Notes: a model not told the origin generated them from the sequence alone. Shown: positions 1 to 9,115, counted from the first letter of the stretch. The stretch: DNA of 41,244 nucleotides from Eubacteriales bacterium (GCA_030524545.1 JAUNGM010000035.1:1-41244); one strand, 5' to 3'. Numbers and translations: made by a program.

Positions 1-1
1 T

Positions 2-1243
2 CTTACCAAAAAGGAGCCATTTTTTACCAGAAACACAAACTATTTTACACTACCGAATTATGCATCAAAGTCCATGCAGCTTTTACAGATGATTCTTCTG
101 CACTCCAGAGATGGAATTTCCAAGAAAAGTCTGATTGACAGCCTTTATGGCATGGAGGATGTGGAGAATAAGAATGGAAGTCTGAATAACACCATCTTTC
201 GTCTGCGCAGACAGTTGAGATCGGCAGGTCTTCCAGAATGTAATTATATTGTCATCCAGAAGGGAATGTGCAGGTGGGATGATGCGATTCCTGTAGAGGT
301 GGACTGTATCCGCATGGAGGAATATTTTGAAGAAGGAAGGCAGGATGCAGACAGAAACAGAAAGATACAAGCTTTTATGGAGGGCTGCCGGCTTTATACA
401 GGGGAATTTCTTCCAAGTATGATTGGAGAAGACTGGGCTGCAGTACGGAATGTTTATTATCAGAATCTTTATTCTTCCTGTCTGGAGGAACTTTGCAGAT
501 ATTTAAAAGAGCAGGAACGATTTGAAGATATCTATCAGCTTACAACTGTTGCTTCTGAAATTTATCCGTTTGAGGACTGGCAGATTTGGAGAATTGACAG
601 TCTGATTTCCATGGAACGGTACAGGGAGGCTACGGAAATTTACGAAAAGGTAAATAAGTTGTTTTTTGACGAACCGGGCCTTCCGGCGTCTCCGGAAATG
701 ATTCAGCGTTTTCAGCACATGGCAGAGTGTCTGGAACAGTCAATCGATGCGATTGAAGATATTAAGCAGCGGCTTTGTGAAAAGGAAATGGCCGATGGAG
801 CATATTATTGCACTTTTCCTGGGTTTGTGGACACCTATCATGTTGTCAGCAGGATGTTGGAGCGGAATAATATTTCTGTTTTTGTTATGCTCTGTACATT
901 GAAATGCGGACAAAACCAGGTTTGCGGACAACGGGAAAAGGACAGGGAGATTTCCGGTATCCTTCGGAAATCGATCAGGAAAGTTCTTCGAAAAGGTGAT
1001 TTTTATACAAAGTATAATTTGGGCCAGTATCTGGTGATGCTTTCCGGAATCAGTCAGAAGGACTGCAGCAAAGTTTCCAGGCGTATTGATGAGGAGTTTT
1101 TCCGGTATATTTCTGAACATGTGAAGAAAGACGACTACTCCGTAGAGTATTATGTTGCATCCATAGATGATATCTGTCCCAACAAAGAAAGGGAAACATT
1201 GTATAGAGAACCGCATATTATGGAAAAAATTCAGGGACAATAA
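2..1243 (+). CDS. BTAD-type transcriptional regulator, 5' end cut by window edge
   Basis: The reading frame is open to the left edge, so the first in-frame ATG (74) is probably internal and the protein is N-terminally incomplete. Visible parts, counted from the edge: a winged-helix-like segment (about residues 25-95, with KKSLIDSLYG and a conserved NTIFRLRRQLR helix as in OmpR/SARP regulators), then a helical bacterial transcriptional activator domain (about 100-255, with YTGEFLPSM and later TPR-like helices). The last 130 residues resemble a decayed GGDEF-type fold: a hydrophobic strand (ISVFVMLCTL), then RKGDFYTKYNLGQYLVML where a cyclase would have R..D...R.GGDEF. Likely a cytoplasmic DNA-binding regulator; its ligand and targets are unknown. 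It ends just before a strong terminator, so it is transcribed separately from hrcA. Family assignment is fairly sure, the cyclase-like tail is inference. Confidence 0.75.
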   Translation, partial: LTKKEPFFTRNTNYFTLPNYASKSMQLLQMILLHSRDGISKKSLIDSLYGMEDVENKNGSLNNTIFRLRRQLRSAGLPECNYIVIQKGMCRWDDAIPVEVDCIRMEEYFEEGRQDADRNRKIQAFMEGCRLYTGEFLPSMIGEDWAAVRNVYYQNLYSSCLEELCRYLKEQERFEDIYQLTTVASEIYPFEDWQIWRIDSLISMERYREATEIYEKVNKLFFDEPGLPASPEMIQRFQHMAECLEQSIDAIEDIKQRLCEKEMADGAYYCTFPGFVDTYHVVSRMLERNNISVFVMLCTLKCGQNQVCGQREKDREISGILRKSIRKVLRKGDFYTKYNLGQYLVMLSGISQKDCSKVSRRIDEEFFRYISEHVKKDDYSVEYYVASIDDICPNKERETLYREPHIMEKIQGQ

Positions 1244-1258
1244 TGAAATGAAGTTGAG

Positions 1259-1286
1259 AGGAATCGTTGAGAAACGATTCCTTTTT
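1259..1286 (+). terminator. Rho-independent terminator after the BTAD regulator
   Basis: A perfect 10-bp stem (AGGAATCGTT at 1259-1268 with AACGATTCCT at 1273-1282) closes a GAGA tetraloop and runs into a run of five T. It separates the upstream regulator from the heat-shock operon. Confidence 0.9.
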
Positions 1287-1340
1287 CATAAACTTTCCAA
1301 AAGATTTTGAAAAAAAGGCGAAAAAAATTTCGGATTTTTA

Positions 1341-1369
1341 TTGACAAAACAGTGCAACGGTGCTATCTT
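1341..1369 (+). promoter_or_regulatory. Sigma-A promoter of the hrcA operon
   Basis: TTGACA at 1341-1346 is followed after exactly 17 bp by TATCTT at 1364-1369. The start of transcription would fall at about 1376, just before the CIRCE element, so a bound repressor would block initiation. Confidence 0.85.
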
Positions 1370-1382
1370 AACAATGTAAATG

Positions 1383-1409
1383 TTAGCACTCCACTGAACT
1401 GAGTGCTAA
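1383..1409 (+). promoter_or_regulatory. CIRCE operator (HrcA binding site)
   Basis: TTAGCACTC (1383-1391), nine spacer bases, GAGTGCTAA (1401-1409). This is the full CIRCE consensus with no mismatch. HrcA, encoded directly downstream, is the known repressor of this site and is activated by GroEL in characterised Firmicutes, so the operon is predicted to be autoregulated and heat induced. Confidence 0.97.
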
Positions 1410-1435
1410 CAAATCGGACAGAAAGGAGCGGAGAC

Positions 1436-2479
1436 ATGGAAGAAATGCTGAATGACCGTAAGAAGAAGATCCTGAAGGCCATCATTAAAACTTATATGGA
1501 AACAGGTGAGCCGGTTGGTTCCAGAACGATTTCCAAGTATACGGATTTGAACGTCAGCTCAGCAACGATCCGCAATGAGATGTCCGACCTGACAGACCTG
1601 GGATATATCGTCCAGCCCCATACATCGGCAGGAAGAATCCCCTCTGACAAGGGTTATCGCCTTTATGTAGACGAACTGATGAAGGAGAAAGAGAGCGAGG
1701 TAGCAGAACTCCGTGAACTGGTGCTTGAGAAGACCGGTAAGATGGAGAAGGTGCTGAAGCAGGCAGCGAAGCTGCTGGCAACGAATACCAATTATGCTAC
1801 AATGATTTCCGTACCCCAATACAGCGGAAGCCGCCTGAAATTTATCCAGTTGTCCAGAGTCAGTGAACTGCAGCTTGTGGCTGTGGTGGTTTGTGAGAAC
1901 AATGTCATCCGGAATCAGATCATCAATCTGGAAGATGAGATGGATGACGAGACGATCCTGAAACTGAATCTTCTTTTGAATACCAATCTGAACGGTCTTC
2001 CCATCCAGGATATCAACCTTGGAATGATCGCAAGACTGAAGGAACAGGCGGGGATTCACAGCGGTGTGGTTGCTACCGTTCTCGACGCGGTTGCAGCAAC
2101 GATACACGTAGATGAAGAAGATCTGGAAATATATACGTCAGGTGCTACGAATCTTTTCAAATATCCGGAGCTTTCGGATAAGAGCAAGGCTACGGAGCTG
2201 ATTTCCACCTTTGAGGAGAAACAGCAGCTTGCGGATCTGGTGAAAGAACGGCTTGCTGATGCCGATAATACCGGAATTCAGGTATATATCGGGGATGAAT
2301 CTCCGATTAAGACGATGAAGGACTGCAGCGTAGTGACTGCCACATATGAACTGGGCGAAGGGATGACCGGTACTATCGGAATCATCGGACCGAAACGAAT
2401 GGATTACGAAAACGTCGTAGATAACCTGAAAACCCTCAAAGTCGAGTTGGATAAGATATTCAGAAAAAAGCTTGAATAA
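1436..2479 (+). CDS. hrcA: Heat-inducible transcription repressor HrcA
   Basis: 347 residues, the usual length. The N-terminus carries the winged-helix DNA-binding region (RKKKILKAIIKTYMETGEPV, then SSATIRNEM and QPHTSAGRIPSDKGYRLYVD, which are family hallmarks), followed by the GAF-like dimerisation domain. The frame could be opened at a GTG at 1403, but that codon lies inside the CIRCE operator. The ATG at 1436 has an AGGAG seven bases upstream (1424-1428), so it is chosen. First gene of the operon hrcA-grpE-dnaK-dnaJ; represses its own transcription through the CIRCE site. Confidence 0.96.
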   Translation: MEEMLNDRKKKILKAIIKTYMETGEPVGSRTISKYTDLNVSSATIRNEMSDLTDLGYIVQPHTSAGRIPSDKGYRLYVDELMKEKESEVAELRELVLEKTGKMEKVLKQAAKLLATNTNYATMISVPQYSGSRLKFIQLSRVSELQLVAVVVCENNVIRNQIINLEDEMDDETILKLNLLLNTNLNGLPIQDINLGMIARLKEQAGIHSGVVATVLDAVAATIHVDEEDLEIYTSGATNLFKYPELSDKSKATELISTFEEKQQLADLVKERLADADNTGIQVYIGDESPIKTMKDCSVVTATYELGEGMTGTIGIIGPKRMDYENVVDNLKTLKVELDKIFRKKLE

Positions 2480-2500
2480 AAGAAAGGCGGTAGAAAAAGC

Positions 2501-3166
2501 GTGTCAGAAGAAAATAAAAACACATCTGAAGTGCAGGAAGAAGTAAAAGCTTCTCCGGAAACAGAACCCGCAGCGGAAGAGGGATATTCAGAAGCGGCGG
2601 AAACCTCCGCAGAGGCACCTGAGAAAGCCGCAGATGAGGCTGAAGCCGATTCGGAAGAAACCGTTTCGGATACTCCGGAAGGCACACAGGAGCCAAAAGC
2701 CAAAACTTCTTTCTTCGGCAAAAAGAAAAAAGAAAAGGACAAATTTGAGCAGCAGATTGAAGAATTGACAGACCGTCTCAAACGGAACATGGCTGAGTTC
2801 GATAATTTCCGTAAACGTACTGAAAAAGAAAAGGCAAGCATGTATGTGATCGGTGCGAGAGAAATCGTTGAAAAGATTCTTCCGGTTGTGGATAACTTTG
2901 AGAGAGGCCTTGTACAGGCACCCGAGGGTGATGCGTTTGCGGACGGAATGAAGATGATCTATAAACAGTTTATGACAACCCTGGATGACCTGGGAGTGAA
3001 ACCGATTGAAGCTGTCGGAAAAGAATTTGATCCGAACTTCCACAATGCCGTGATGCATGTGGATGATGAATCCGTTGGTGAGAACGTTGTAGTGGAAGAA
3101 CTGCAGAAAGGCTACACCTATAAGGATTTCGTGGTTCGTCACAGCATGGTAAAGGTAGCAAACTGA
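2501..3166 (+). CDS. grpE: Nucleotide exchange factor GrpE
   Basis: 221 residues beginning at GTG, 21 bp after hrcA, with an AGGCGG about ten bases upstream. The first 75 residues are a low-complexity Glu/Ala/Ser-rich acidic tail ending in a basic KKKKEKDK patch. Then come the long coiled-coil helix with RNMAEFDNFRKRTEKEK and the C-terminal beta-wing (GKEFDPNFHNAVMHV, GYTYKDFVVRHSMVKVA), both GrpE signatures. It releases ADP from DnaK. The acidic leader is longer than in many homologues but typical of Clostridia. Confidence 0.95.
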   Translation: MSEENKNTSEVQEEVKASPETEPAAEEGYSEAAETSAEAPEKAADEAEADSEETVSDTPEGTQEPKAKTSFFGKKKKEKDKFEQQIEELTDRLKRNMAEFDNFRKRTEKEKASMYVIGAREIVEKILPVVDNFERGLVQAPEGDAFADGMKMIYKQFMTTLDDLGVKPIEAVGKEFDPNFHNAVMHVDDESVGENVVVEELQKGYTYKDFVVRHSMVKVAN

Positions 3167-3168
3167 CC

Positions 3169-3207
3169 TAGAACACTTAACGAAATCAAGCCGAAGGCGC
3201 AGATTGA
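3169..3207 (+). repeat. Direct repeat copy 1 between grpE and dnaK
   Basis: A 39-base sequence starting TAGAACACTTAACGAAATC that recurs at 3289-3327 with one difference (C at 3200, T at 3320). It begins three bases after the grpE stop codon. Copies lie exactly 120 bases apart. Confidence 0.9.
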
Positions 3208-3288
3208 GTTTAGTGAGAAGGTCGTTCGAAGGAACTTAATGAGTCCGACCGTAAGGGAAGGACGAATTTAGTGAATCGAACTTCTTTG
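3206..3288 (+). repeat. Degenerate repeat units between the two exact copies
   Basis: The stretch between the two 39-base copies holds related short motifs: GAGTTTAGTGAG (3206-3217), GAACTTAATGAG (3232-3243) and GAATTTAGTGAA (3264-3275), each 26-32 bases apart. They share GARYTTARYGAR with GAACACTTAACGAA at the head of the exact copies. The whole intergenic block thus looks like a decayed array of roughly 25-35-base units. No ORF or U-tailed terminator is seen here. Confidence 0.6.
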
Positions 3289-3327
3289 TAGAACACTTAA
3301 CGAAATCAAGCCGAAGGCGTAGATTGA
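3289..3327 (+). repeat. Direct repeat copy 2 between grpE and dnaK
   Basis: Second copy of the 39-base repeat, 38 of 39 positions identical to 3169-3207. It ends 34 bases before the dnaK Shine-Dalgarno sequence, so it lies in the dnaK leader of any operon transcript. Confidence 0.9.
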
Positions 3328-3376
3328 TGAGAACTATTTATTTTTTTATAGAAATGATGATAGGAGGAAATTTATC

Positions 3377-5251
3377 ATGGGAAAAATCATTGGTATTGAC
3401 TTAGGAACAACAAACAGCTGTGTAGCTGTTATGGAAGGCGGACAGCCGACCGTTATCGCAAATACAGAAGGAGCAAGAACTACACCGTCCGTAGTGGCAT
3501 TCACAAAGACAGGCGACCGTCTGGTAGGTGAGCCGGCAAAACGTCAGGCAGTTACCAACGCAGAAAAAACAATCTCTTCTATTAAAAGAGAAATGGGTAC
3601 CGATTACCGCGTAACTATTGATGACAAAAAATACTCTCCGCAGGAAATCTCTGCAATGATTCTGCAGAAGCTGAAAAAAGACGCAGAGGGATATCTTGGA
3701 GAAACAGTTACAGAAGCAGTTATCACCGTACCTGCATACTTTAATGACGCACAGCGTCAGGCAACCAAGGATGCCGGCAAGATTGCAGGCCTTGATGTAA
3801 AACGTATCATCAACGAGCCTACCGCAGCAGCACTTGCATATGGACTTGATAACGAAAAAGAGCAGAAGATCATGGTATATGACCTTGGCGGCGGTACATT
3901 CGATGTTTCCATCATTGAGATTGGTGACGGCGTAATCGAAGTACTTTCCACAGCTGGTAACAACCGTCTCGGCGGTGATGACTTTGACCAGAAGATTACA
4001 GACTGGATGCTTTCCGAATTCAAGAAAGCAGAAGGTGTTGACCTGAGCAACGATAAGATGGCACTTCAGAGATTAAAAGAAGCTGCTGAAAAAGCGAAAA
4101 AAGAGCTTTCCGCTGCAACCACAACAAATATTAACCTTCCGTTCATCACTGCAACCGCAGAAGGCCCGAAGCACTTTGACATGAACCTTACAAGAGCAAA
4201 ATTTGATGAATTGACACATGACCTTGTAGAGAAGACTGCTGAGCCGGTTCGTCGTGCACTGTCTGATGCAGGAATCACCGCATCTGAACTTGGCCAGGTA
4301 CTTTTGGTAGGCGGTTCCACACGTATCCCGGCCGTACAGGATAAGGTTCGCCAGCTTACAGGCAAAGAGCCGAGCAAATCTCTGAATCCGGATGAATGTG
4401 TTGCACTTGGTGCTTCCGTACAGGGTGGCAAACTTGCAGGCGATGCAGGCGCAGGGGATATCCTTCTTCTGGATGTTACTCCGCTGTCCCTGTCTATTGA
4501 GACCATGGGAGGAATTGCAACCCGTCTGATCGAAAGAAATACCACGATTCCGACTAAGAAGAGCCAGATCTTCTCCACAGCAGCAGACAATCAGACCGCT
4601 GTAGACATCAATGTTGTACAGGGTGAGCGCCAGTTTGCAAGAGACAACAAATCCTTAGGCCAGTTCCGTCTGGATGGAATTCCGCCGGCACGCCGTGGTG
4701 TTCCGCAGATCGAAGTAACCTTTGATATTGATGCAAACGGTATCGTAAATGTATCTGCAAAAGATCTGGGAACAGGCAAAGAGCAGCATATTACAATTAC
4801 CGCAGGCTCCAACATGTCTGATGACGAAATCGATAAGGCAGTAAAAGAAGCTGCTGAATTTGAAGCTCAGGATAAGAAACGTAAAGAAGCAATCGATACC
4901 AGAAACAATGCCGATTCCATGGTATTCCAGGTTGAGAATGCAATGAAAGAAGCCGGGGACAAACTGGATGCAGGCGACAAGGCAGCTGTAGAGGCAGACC
5001 TGAACGCACTGAAGGATCTGCTGTCCCAGACAACAAACGTGGAAGAGATGACAGACTCTCAGGTAGCTGAGATTAAGGCTGCACAGGAGAAGATGATGGA
5101 AAGTGCTCAGAACCTCTTCTCTAAGATGTATGAGCAGGCTCAGCAGGCAGGAGCCGGCCCGGATATGAACATGGGCGGCGGTGCTTCCCAGGGCGGAAAT
5201 GAAGCAGGCTACGGCGATGATGTTGTAGATGCTGATTATAAAGAAGTCTAA
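3377..5251 (+). CDS. dnaK: Chaperone protein DnaK (Hsp70)
   Basis: 624 residues. Start ATG has AGGAGG nine bases upstream (3362-3367). Canonical motifs in order: phosphate-1 [10 protein letters not shown], the linker-strand [16 protein letters not shown], connect-1 [13 protein letters not shown], phosphate-2 [13 protein letters not shown], adenosine motif [11 protein letters not shown], the beta substrate-binding domain ending VSAKDLGTG, the helical lid, and the [11 protein letters not shown] tail. ATP-driven folding chaperone working with the GrpE and DnaJ encoded on either side. Lacks the extra segment of proteobacterial DnaK, as expected for Firmicutes. Only the hrcA promoter is evident upstream. 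Confidence 0.98.
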   Translation: MGKIIGIDLGTTNSCVAVMEGGQPTVIANTEGARTTPSVVAFTKTGDRLVGEPAKRQAVTNAEKTISSIKREMGTDYRVTIDDKKYSPQEISAMILQKLKKDAEGYLGETVTEAVITVPAYFNDAQRQATKDAGKIAGLDVKRIINEPTAAALAYGLDNEKEQKIMVYDLGGGTFDVSIIEIGDGVIEVLSTAGNNRLGGDDFDQKITDWMLSEFKKAEGVDLSNDKMALQRLKEAAEKAKKELSAATTTNINLPFITATAEGPKHFDMNLTRAKFDELTHDLVEKTAEPVRRALSDAGITASELGQVLLVGGSTRIPAVQDKVRQLTGKEPSKSLNPDECVALGASVQGGKLAGDAGAGDILLLDVTPLSLSIETMGGIATRLIERNTTIPTKKSQIFSTAADNQTAVDINVVQGERQFARDNKSLGQFRLDGIPPARRGVPQIEVTFDIDANGIVNVSAKDLGTGKEQHITITAGSNMSDDEIDKAVKEAAEFEAQDKKRKEAIDTRNNADSMVFQVENAMKEAGDKLDAGDKAAVEADLNALKDLLSQTTNVEEMTDSQVAEIKAAQEKMMESAQNLFSKMYEQAQQAGAGPDMNMGGGASQGGNEAGYGDDVVDADYKEV

Positions 5252-5280
5252 GACGATAATTGATATAGGAAAGAATAATT

Positions 5281-6465
5281 ATGGCTGATAAAAGAGATTA
5301 CTATGAAGTCCTCGGCGTGAGCAAGACCGCTGATGACGCTGAGCTGAAAAAAGCATATCGTAAATTGGCCAAGAAATATCACCCGGATGTAAATCCGGGT
5401 GATAAAGATGCAGAAGCAAAATTTAAAGAAGCTACGGAAGCATACACCATTTTAAGTGATCCGGATAAAAGAAAGCAGTACGACCAGTTCGGCCATGCGG
5501 CTTTTGAAAACGGCGGCGGTGGAGCCGGCGGCTTTGGCGGTTTTGACTTCAGCGGTGCTGATATGGGAGACATTTTCGGCGATATCTTTGGCGATTTATT
5601 TGGTGGCGGCGGAAGTAGAAGACGTGCAAACAACGGTCCTATGAAAGGTGCCAATCTTCGTGCGCGTGTCAATATTACCTTCGAGGAAGCTGTATTCGGC
5701 TGTGAGAAGGAACTGGAGATTATGCTGAAGGACGAATGCACCACTTGTCATGGAACAGGGGCCAAACCGGGTACACAGCCTGTAACATGTCCGAAATGTA
5801 ATGGAGAGGGACAGATCGTTTACACCCAGCAGTCTATGTTCGGAATGGTGCGGAATGTTCAGACATGTCCGGAATGTCATGGATCAGGGAAGGTAATTAA
5901 GGAGAAATGTACTTCCTGCCGCGGCACCGGATATACCTCCTCCAGGAAAAAGATTCAGGTTTCCGTACCGGCGGGAATTGATAACGGCCAGAGCATCCGT
6001 ATCCGCGAAAAGGGTGAGCCCGGTACCAACGGCGGCCCGAGAGGTGATCTGCTGGTAGAGGTAAATGTAGCACGCCATCCGATTTTCCAGAGACAGGATA
6101 TGAATATCTTTTCCACCGCACCTCTTACCTATGCACAGGCTGCATTGGGCGGTACCGTACGCATCAGTACGGTAGACGGAGATGTGGAATATGATGTGAA
6201 GCCGGGTACCCAGACCGATACCCGTATCCGTCTGAAAGGCAAGGGCGTTCCGTCTCTGCGGAATAAGAATGTCCGCGGCGATCACTACGTTACATTGGTA
6301 GTGCAGGTACCTACCAATCTGAACAGTGAAGCAAAAGAGGCTCTGCGCAGATTTGATGAAGCCTGCGGCAATACGCAGTCAGGCACTCAGGGCTCCTCTT
6401 CTGAAAAAGGCGAGAAGAAGAAAAAGAGTTTCATGGACAAATTAAAAGAAACTTTTGAAGAATAA
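5281..6465 (+). CDS. dnaJ: Chaperone protein DnaJ (Hsp40, type I)
   Basis: 394 residues with all type I parts: J domain (about 5-70, with the HPD triad in KKYHPDVNP that triggers DnaK ATPase), Gly/Phe-rich linker (about 76-115), four CxxCxGxG zinc repeats ([32 protein letters not shown]), and the C-terminal peptide-binding beta domains. The last 25 residues are lysine and serine rich. Starts 29 bp after dnaK with only a weak AGGA site. Last gene of the heat-shock operon, closed by a terminator. Confidence 0.97.
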   Translation: MADKRDYYEVLGVSKTADDAELKKAYRKLAKKYHPDVNPGDKDAEAKFKEATEAYTILSDPDKRKQYDQFGHAAFENGGGGAGGFGGFDFSGADMGDIFGDIFGDLFGGGGSRRRANNGPMKGANLRARVNITFEEAVFGCEKELEIMLKDECTTCHGTGAKPGTQPVTCPKCNGEGQIVYTQQSMFGMVRNVQTCPECHGSGKVIKEKCTSCRGTGYTSSRKKIQVSVPAGIDNGQSIRIREKGEPGTNGGPRGDLLVEVNVARHPIFQRQDMNIFSTAPLTYAQAALGGTVRISTVDGDVEYDVKPGTQTDTRIRLKGKGVPSLRNKNVRGDHYVTLVVQVPTNLNSEAKEALRRFDEACGNTQSGTQGSSSEKGEKKKKSFMDKLKETFEE

Positions 6466-6496
6466 CAAAGAATCAATAAAAAGAAAATTAAATTAG

Positions 6497-6528
6497 AAGA
6501 AAAGAGGAGGAATCCTCTTTTCTTTTTT
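6497..6528 (+). terminator. Terminator of the hrcA-grpE-dnaK-dnaJ operon
   Basis: A 12-bp perfect stem (AAGAAAAGAGGA at 6497-6508 with TCCTCTTTTCTT at 6513-6524), a four-base loop and a run of T to 6528. Confidence 0.9.
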
Positions 6529-6606
6529 GGTGTATTCGTGTATGATATAGAGAATAGTGTGCAGAAATGACAATACGTCATAAGTAAGAAAGGACAGAAT
6601 CAGATT

Positions 6607-7317
6607 TTGAAAAAAAGACAGAAACGTTCTCTGGCAGAATTATTTCCCGGTTGGGCGGTTGTGCCCCTGTTGTTCATTCTGGCAGTAAACTGCCTGGTCT
6701 ACTGGGGAAGCGGGATTCTGACAGCGGACATTCATCATTATGATTTTACTATGAATTTTGACCGTGCAGTTCCGTTGATTCCGGAATTTATCTGGATCTA
6801 CATACTGGCGTATGTTTTTTGGGCTGCAAACTATATTCTTTCCGCACAGAGGGGAAAAGATATTTTTTACAGATTTGTAGCAACTGATTTGACGGTGCAT
6901 CTCGTATGCTTTATACTGTTTCTGGTGCTGCCTACCACGAATGTCAGGCCGGAGATTACGGGGAATTCCCTGTCAGAGCAAATGCTGAGGCTGATTTATA
7001 TGATGGATGGGGGAAGCAGCCCATCCAATCTGTTTCCATCCATCCACTGTTATGTAAGCTGGCTCTGTTGGCGCGGACTAAAAGGAGCAGATGAAATTCC
7101 GAAGTGGTATCAGAATGCTTCCCTGGTATTTGCGGTTTTGATCATTGTGTCGACACAGGTGCTGAAGCAGCATTATATTGTAGATGCCATTGGCGGTGTG
7201 GTTCTGGTGGAGGCAGCATGGCGGTTCTATCAGAAAGGAAACAGGCACCGAATTGTGGAAGCCGCCTTTGAGCGCTTTAATGAAAAAATATGGAAACAAA
7301 AGGAACAGGCCGTATGA
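6607..7317 (+). CDS. PAP2/Aur1-like membrane phosphatase or phosphotransferase
   Basis: 236 residues with about six hydrophobic membrane segments. The active-site motifs of the PAP2 superfamily are visible: PSNLFPSIHCYVSW (PSxH motif with the catalytic His) and STQVLKQHYIVDAIGG (motif 3 with S, His and Asp). In motif 1 the RP is present (TTNVRPE) but the usual leading Lys is not, which is more like the Aur1/inositolphosphotransferase branch than classical phosphatidate phosphatases. Substrate is probably a phospholipid or polyprenyl phosphate at the membrane. Starts at TTG 6607 with AGGA twelve bases before it, so the start is less certain. A TATGAT at 6541 may belong to its promoter. Followed after 41 bp by prmA. 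Confidence 0.75.
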   Translation: MKKRQKRSLAELFPGWAVVPLLFILAVNCLVYWGSGILTADIHHYDFTMNFDRAVPLIPEFIWIYILAYVFWAANYILSAQRGKDIFYRFVATDLTVHLVCFILFLVLPTTNVRPEITGNSLSEQMLRLIYMMDGGSSPSNLFPSIHCYVSWLCWRGLKGADEIPKWYQNASLVFAVLIIVSTQVLKQHYIVDAIGGVVLVEAAWRFYQKGNRHRIVEAAFERFNEKIWKQKEQAV

Positions 7318-7358
7318 CAGCCTATTCTTGTATCATATAAACAGATGGGAGAATGTTT

Positions 7359-8312
7359 ATGAAGTGGAATCGTTTTACAGTTAAAACAAAGACAGAGGCA
7401 GAGGATATGGTCATCTGCACTCTGGCAGAGGTTGGAGTGGAAGGTGTGGAAATCCAGGACAAGCAGCCTCTTACAGATGAGGATAAGGCTCAGATGTTCG
7501 TGGACATCATGCCCGAAGGACCGGAGGATGATGGAATCGCATACCTGAATTTTTATCTTGAGGAGGATGCAGATAAGGACGCCATTCTGGCAGATGTCCG
7601 CGCTGCTCTGGATGAACTGAAGAGTTATATGGACATCGGGGAGGCTACGATTGAAGAATCCCAGACAGAAGATAAAGACTGGATCAATAACTGGAAGGAA
7701 TATTTCCATCAGTTTTATGTGGATGATATTCTGATTGTTCCGTCCTGGGAAGAAGTGAAAGAGGAGGATCAGGACAAAATGATTCTCCATATTGATCCGG
7801 GTACCGCCTTTGGAACAGGAATGCACGAAACGACTCAGTTGGTCATCCGGCAGTTAAAAAAATATGTGACAGAGGATACGGAGCTTCTGGATGTGGGAAC
7901 AGGAAGCGGTATTCTTGGCATCGTAGCGCTGAAGCTTGGTGCGAAACACGTTGTAGGAACTGATCTGGATCCCTGTGCTGTTCCCGCTGTCGCTGAGAAT
8001 AAGGAAGCCAATCAGATTCCTGATAAAGATTTTGACATGATGATCGGGAATATTATTGATGACAAAGCTGTACAGGATGAAGTGGGATATGAGAAATATG
8101 ACATTGTTGCTGCTAATATTCTGGCAGATGTACTCCTGCCGCTGACTCCGGTCATTGTCCGTCAGATGAAGCAGGGGGCTTATTACATCACCTCCGGTAT
8201 CCTGGATGTAAAAGAAGATGTGGTCGTGGATGCGGTCAAAAAAGCCGGACTTACATTGGTAGAGGTAACAAGGCAGGGCGAATGGGTATCTGTAACAGCC
8301 AGAAAGGACTGA
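7359..8312 (+). CDS. prmA: Ribosomal protein L11 methyltransferase PrmA
   Basis: 317 residues. An N-terminal substrate-recognition domain is followed by a Rossmann methyltransferase with motif I LDVGTGSGILGIVALKLGA and the D of GTDLDP binding S-adenosylmethionine; IDPGTAFGTGMHETT and ANILADVLLPL are PrmA hallmarks. An ATG at 7353 is in frame, but the GGGAG at 7347-7351 sits one base from it and seven bases from the ATG at 7359, so 7359 is chosen. It methylates L11 lysines and the N-terminus. Three bases separate it from rsmE, indicating co-transcription and probably translational coupling. Confidence 0.95.
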   Translation: MKWNRFTVKTKTEAEDMVICTLAEVGVEGVEIQDKQPLTDEDKAQMFVDIMPEGPEDDGIAYLNFYLEEDADKDAILADVRAALDELKSYMDIGEATIEESQTEDKDWINNWKEYFHQFYVDDILIVPSWEEVKEEDQDKMILHIDPGTAFGTGMHETTQLVIRQLKKYVTEDTELLDVGTGSGILGIVALKLGAKHVVGTDLDPCAVPAVAENKEANQIPDKDFDMMIGNIIDDKAVQDEVGYEKYDIVAANILADVLLPLTPVIVRQMKQGAYYITSGILDVKEDVVVDAVKKAGLTLVEVTRQGEWVSVTARKD

Positions 8313-8315
8313 AAA

Positions 8316-9065
8316 ATGCAGCGTTTTTTTGTGGAAGCCCATCAGATTGAAGAAGAAAAACATCAGATTCACATTACAGGAAGCGATGTAAAGCATATCC
8401 GTAATGTATTGCGTATGAAAACAGGAGAAGAACTGTGGATCAGCAACGGAGCAGACAGGGAGTATCACTGTACTATAGAAGCTTTTGGAGAGGAAGAAGT
8501 GCTGCTGCATATCCTTTATGCCCAGGAACCGGATTATGAGCTGCCGAGCCGCATCTGTCTGTTTCAGGGACTTCCGAAGGCAGATAAGATGGAGCTGATC
8601 ATTCAAAAAGCAGTGGAACTTGGAGCTTGCGAAATTATCCCTGTAGAAACAAAACGCTGTGTTGTGAAGCTGGATGCAAAAAAAGCAGAAAAAAAAGCAC
8701 AGCGCTGGCAGCAGATTGCAGAAAGTGCGGCAAAGCAGTCTAAGCGGATGTTGATTCCAAAAGTTAAAAATGTCGTGACTTTTAGGGAGGCACTTGCGTA
8801 TGCAGGAGAACTGGATGTGATTCTGATTCCCTATGAACTGGCAAAAGGAATGGGAGAAACAAAAGCGATTTTAAGTGCCATTGAACCCGGGCAGTCGATA
8901 GGAATTTTTATCGGCCCGGAAGGCGGTTTTGAGGAGACAGAAGTGGAAGCTGCAGTCTGTGCAGGGGCCAGGCCGATTACCCTGGGCAGAAGAATCCTGC
9001 GGACCGAGACAGCCGGTCTGGCAATTTTATCTGTTTTGATGTTCCGGCTGGAGTGCGGCGATTGA
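8316..9065 (+). CDS. rsmE: 16S rRNA (uracil-1498-N3)-methyltransferase RsmE
   Basis: 249 residues. N-terminal PUA-like region (MQRFFVEAHQI, HIRNVLRMKTGEELWISNG) and a C-terminal SPOUT knot with IGIFIGPEGGFEETEVEAA and LGRRILRTETAGLA, the S-adenosylmethionine-binding knot signature of the family. Modifies the decoding centre of the small subunit. It follows prmA by three bases, a pairing that is widespread in Firmicutes, often next to dnaJ as here. Confidence 0.95.
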   Translation: MQRFFVEAHQIEEEKHQIHITGSDVKHIRNVLRMKTGEELWISNGADREYHCTIEAFGEEEVLLHILYAQEPDYELPSRICLFQGLPKADKMELIIQKAVELGACEIIPVETKRCVVKLDAKKAEKKAQRWQQIAESAAKQSKRMLIPKVKNVVTFREALAYAGELDVILIPYELAKGMGETKAILSAIEPGQSIGIFIGPEGGFEETEVEAAVCAGARPITLGRRILRTETAGLAILSVLMFRLECGD

Positions 9066-9071
9066 GAGGAA

Positions 9072-9115
9072 ATCCCAAAGGGGATACCATTATTGCCGCA
9101 GTAAATGCGGCAATA
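9072..9115 (+). other. Two tandem hairpins in front of the cysteine desulfurase
   Basis: ATCCC (9072-9076) pairs with GGGAT (9081-9085). Then TATTGCCGCA (9091-9100) pairs perfectly over 10 bp with TGCGGCAATA (9106-9115) around a GTAAA loop. No T run follows, so these are not ordinary terminators. The second stem ends directly at the GAGAGG ribosome binding site (9116-9121). Confidence 0.6.

Noticed and set aside
1403-1435. In-frame GTG extension of hrcA
   Set aside because: The GTG is part of the CIRCE operator and has no ribosome site; the ATG at 1436 has AGGAG at ideal spacing.
3169-3327. CRISPR array between grpE and dnaK
   Set aside because: Only two exact copies, no regular spacers of fixed length, no cas genes; the intervening bases are themselves diverged copies.
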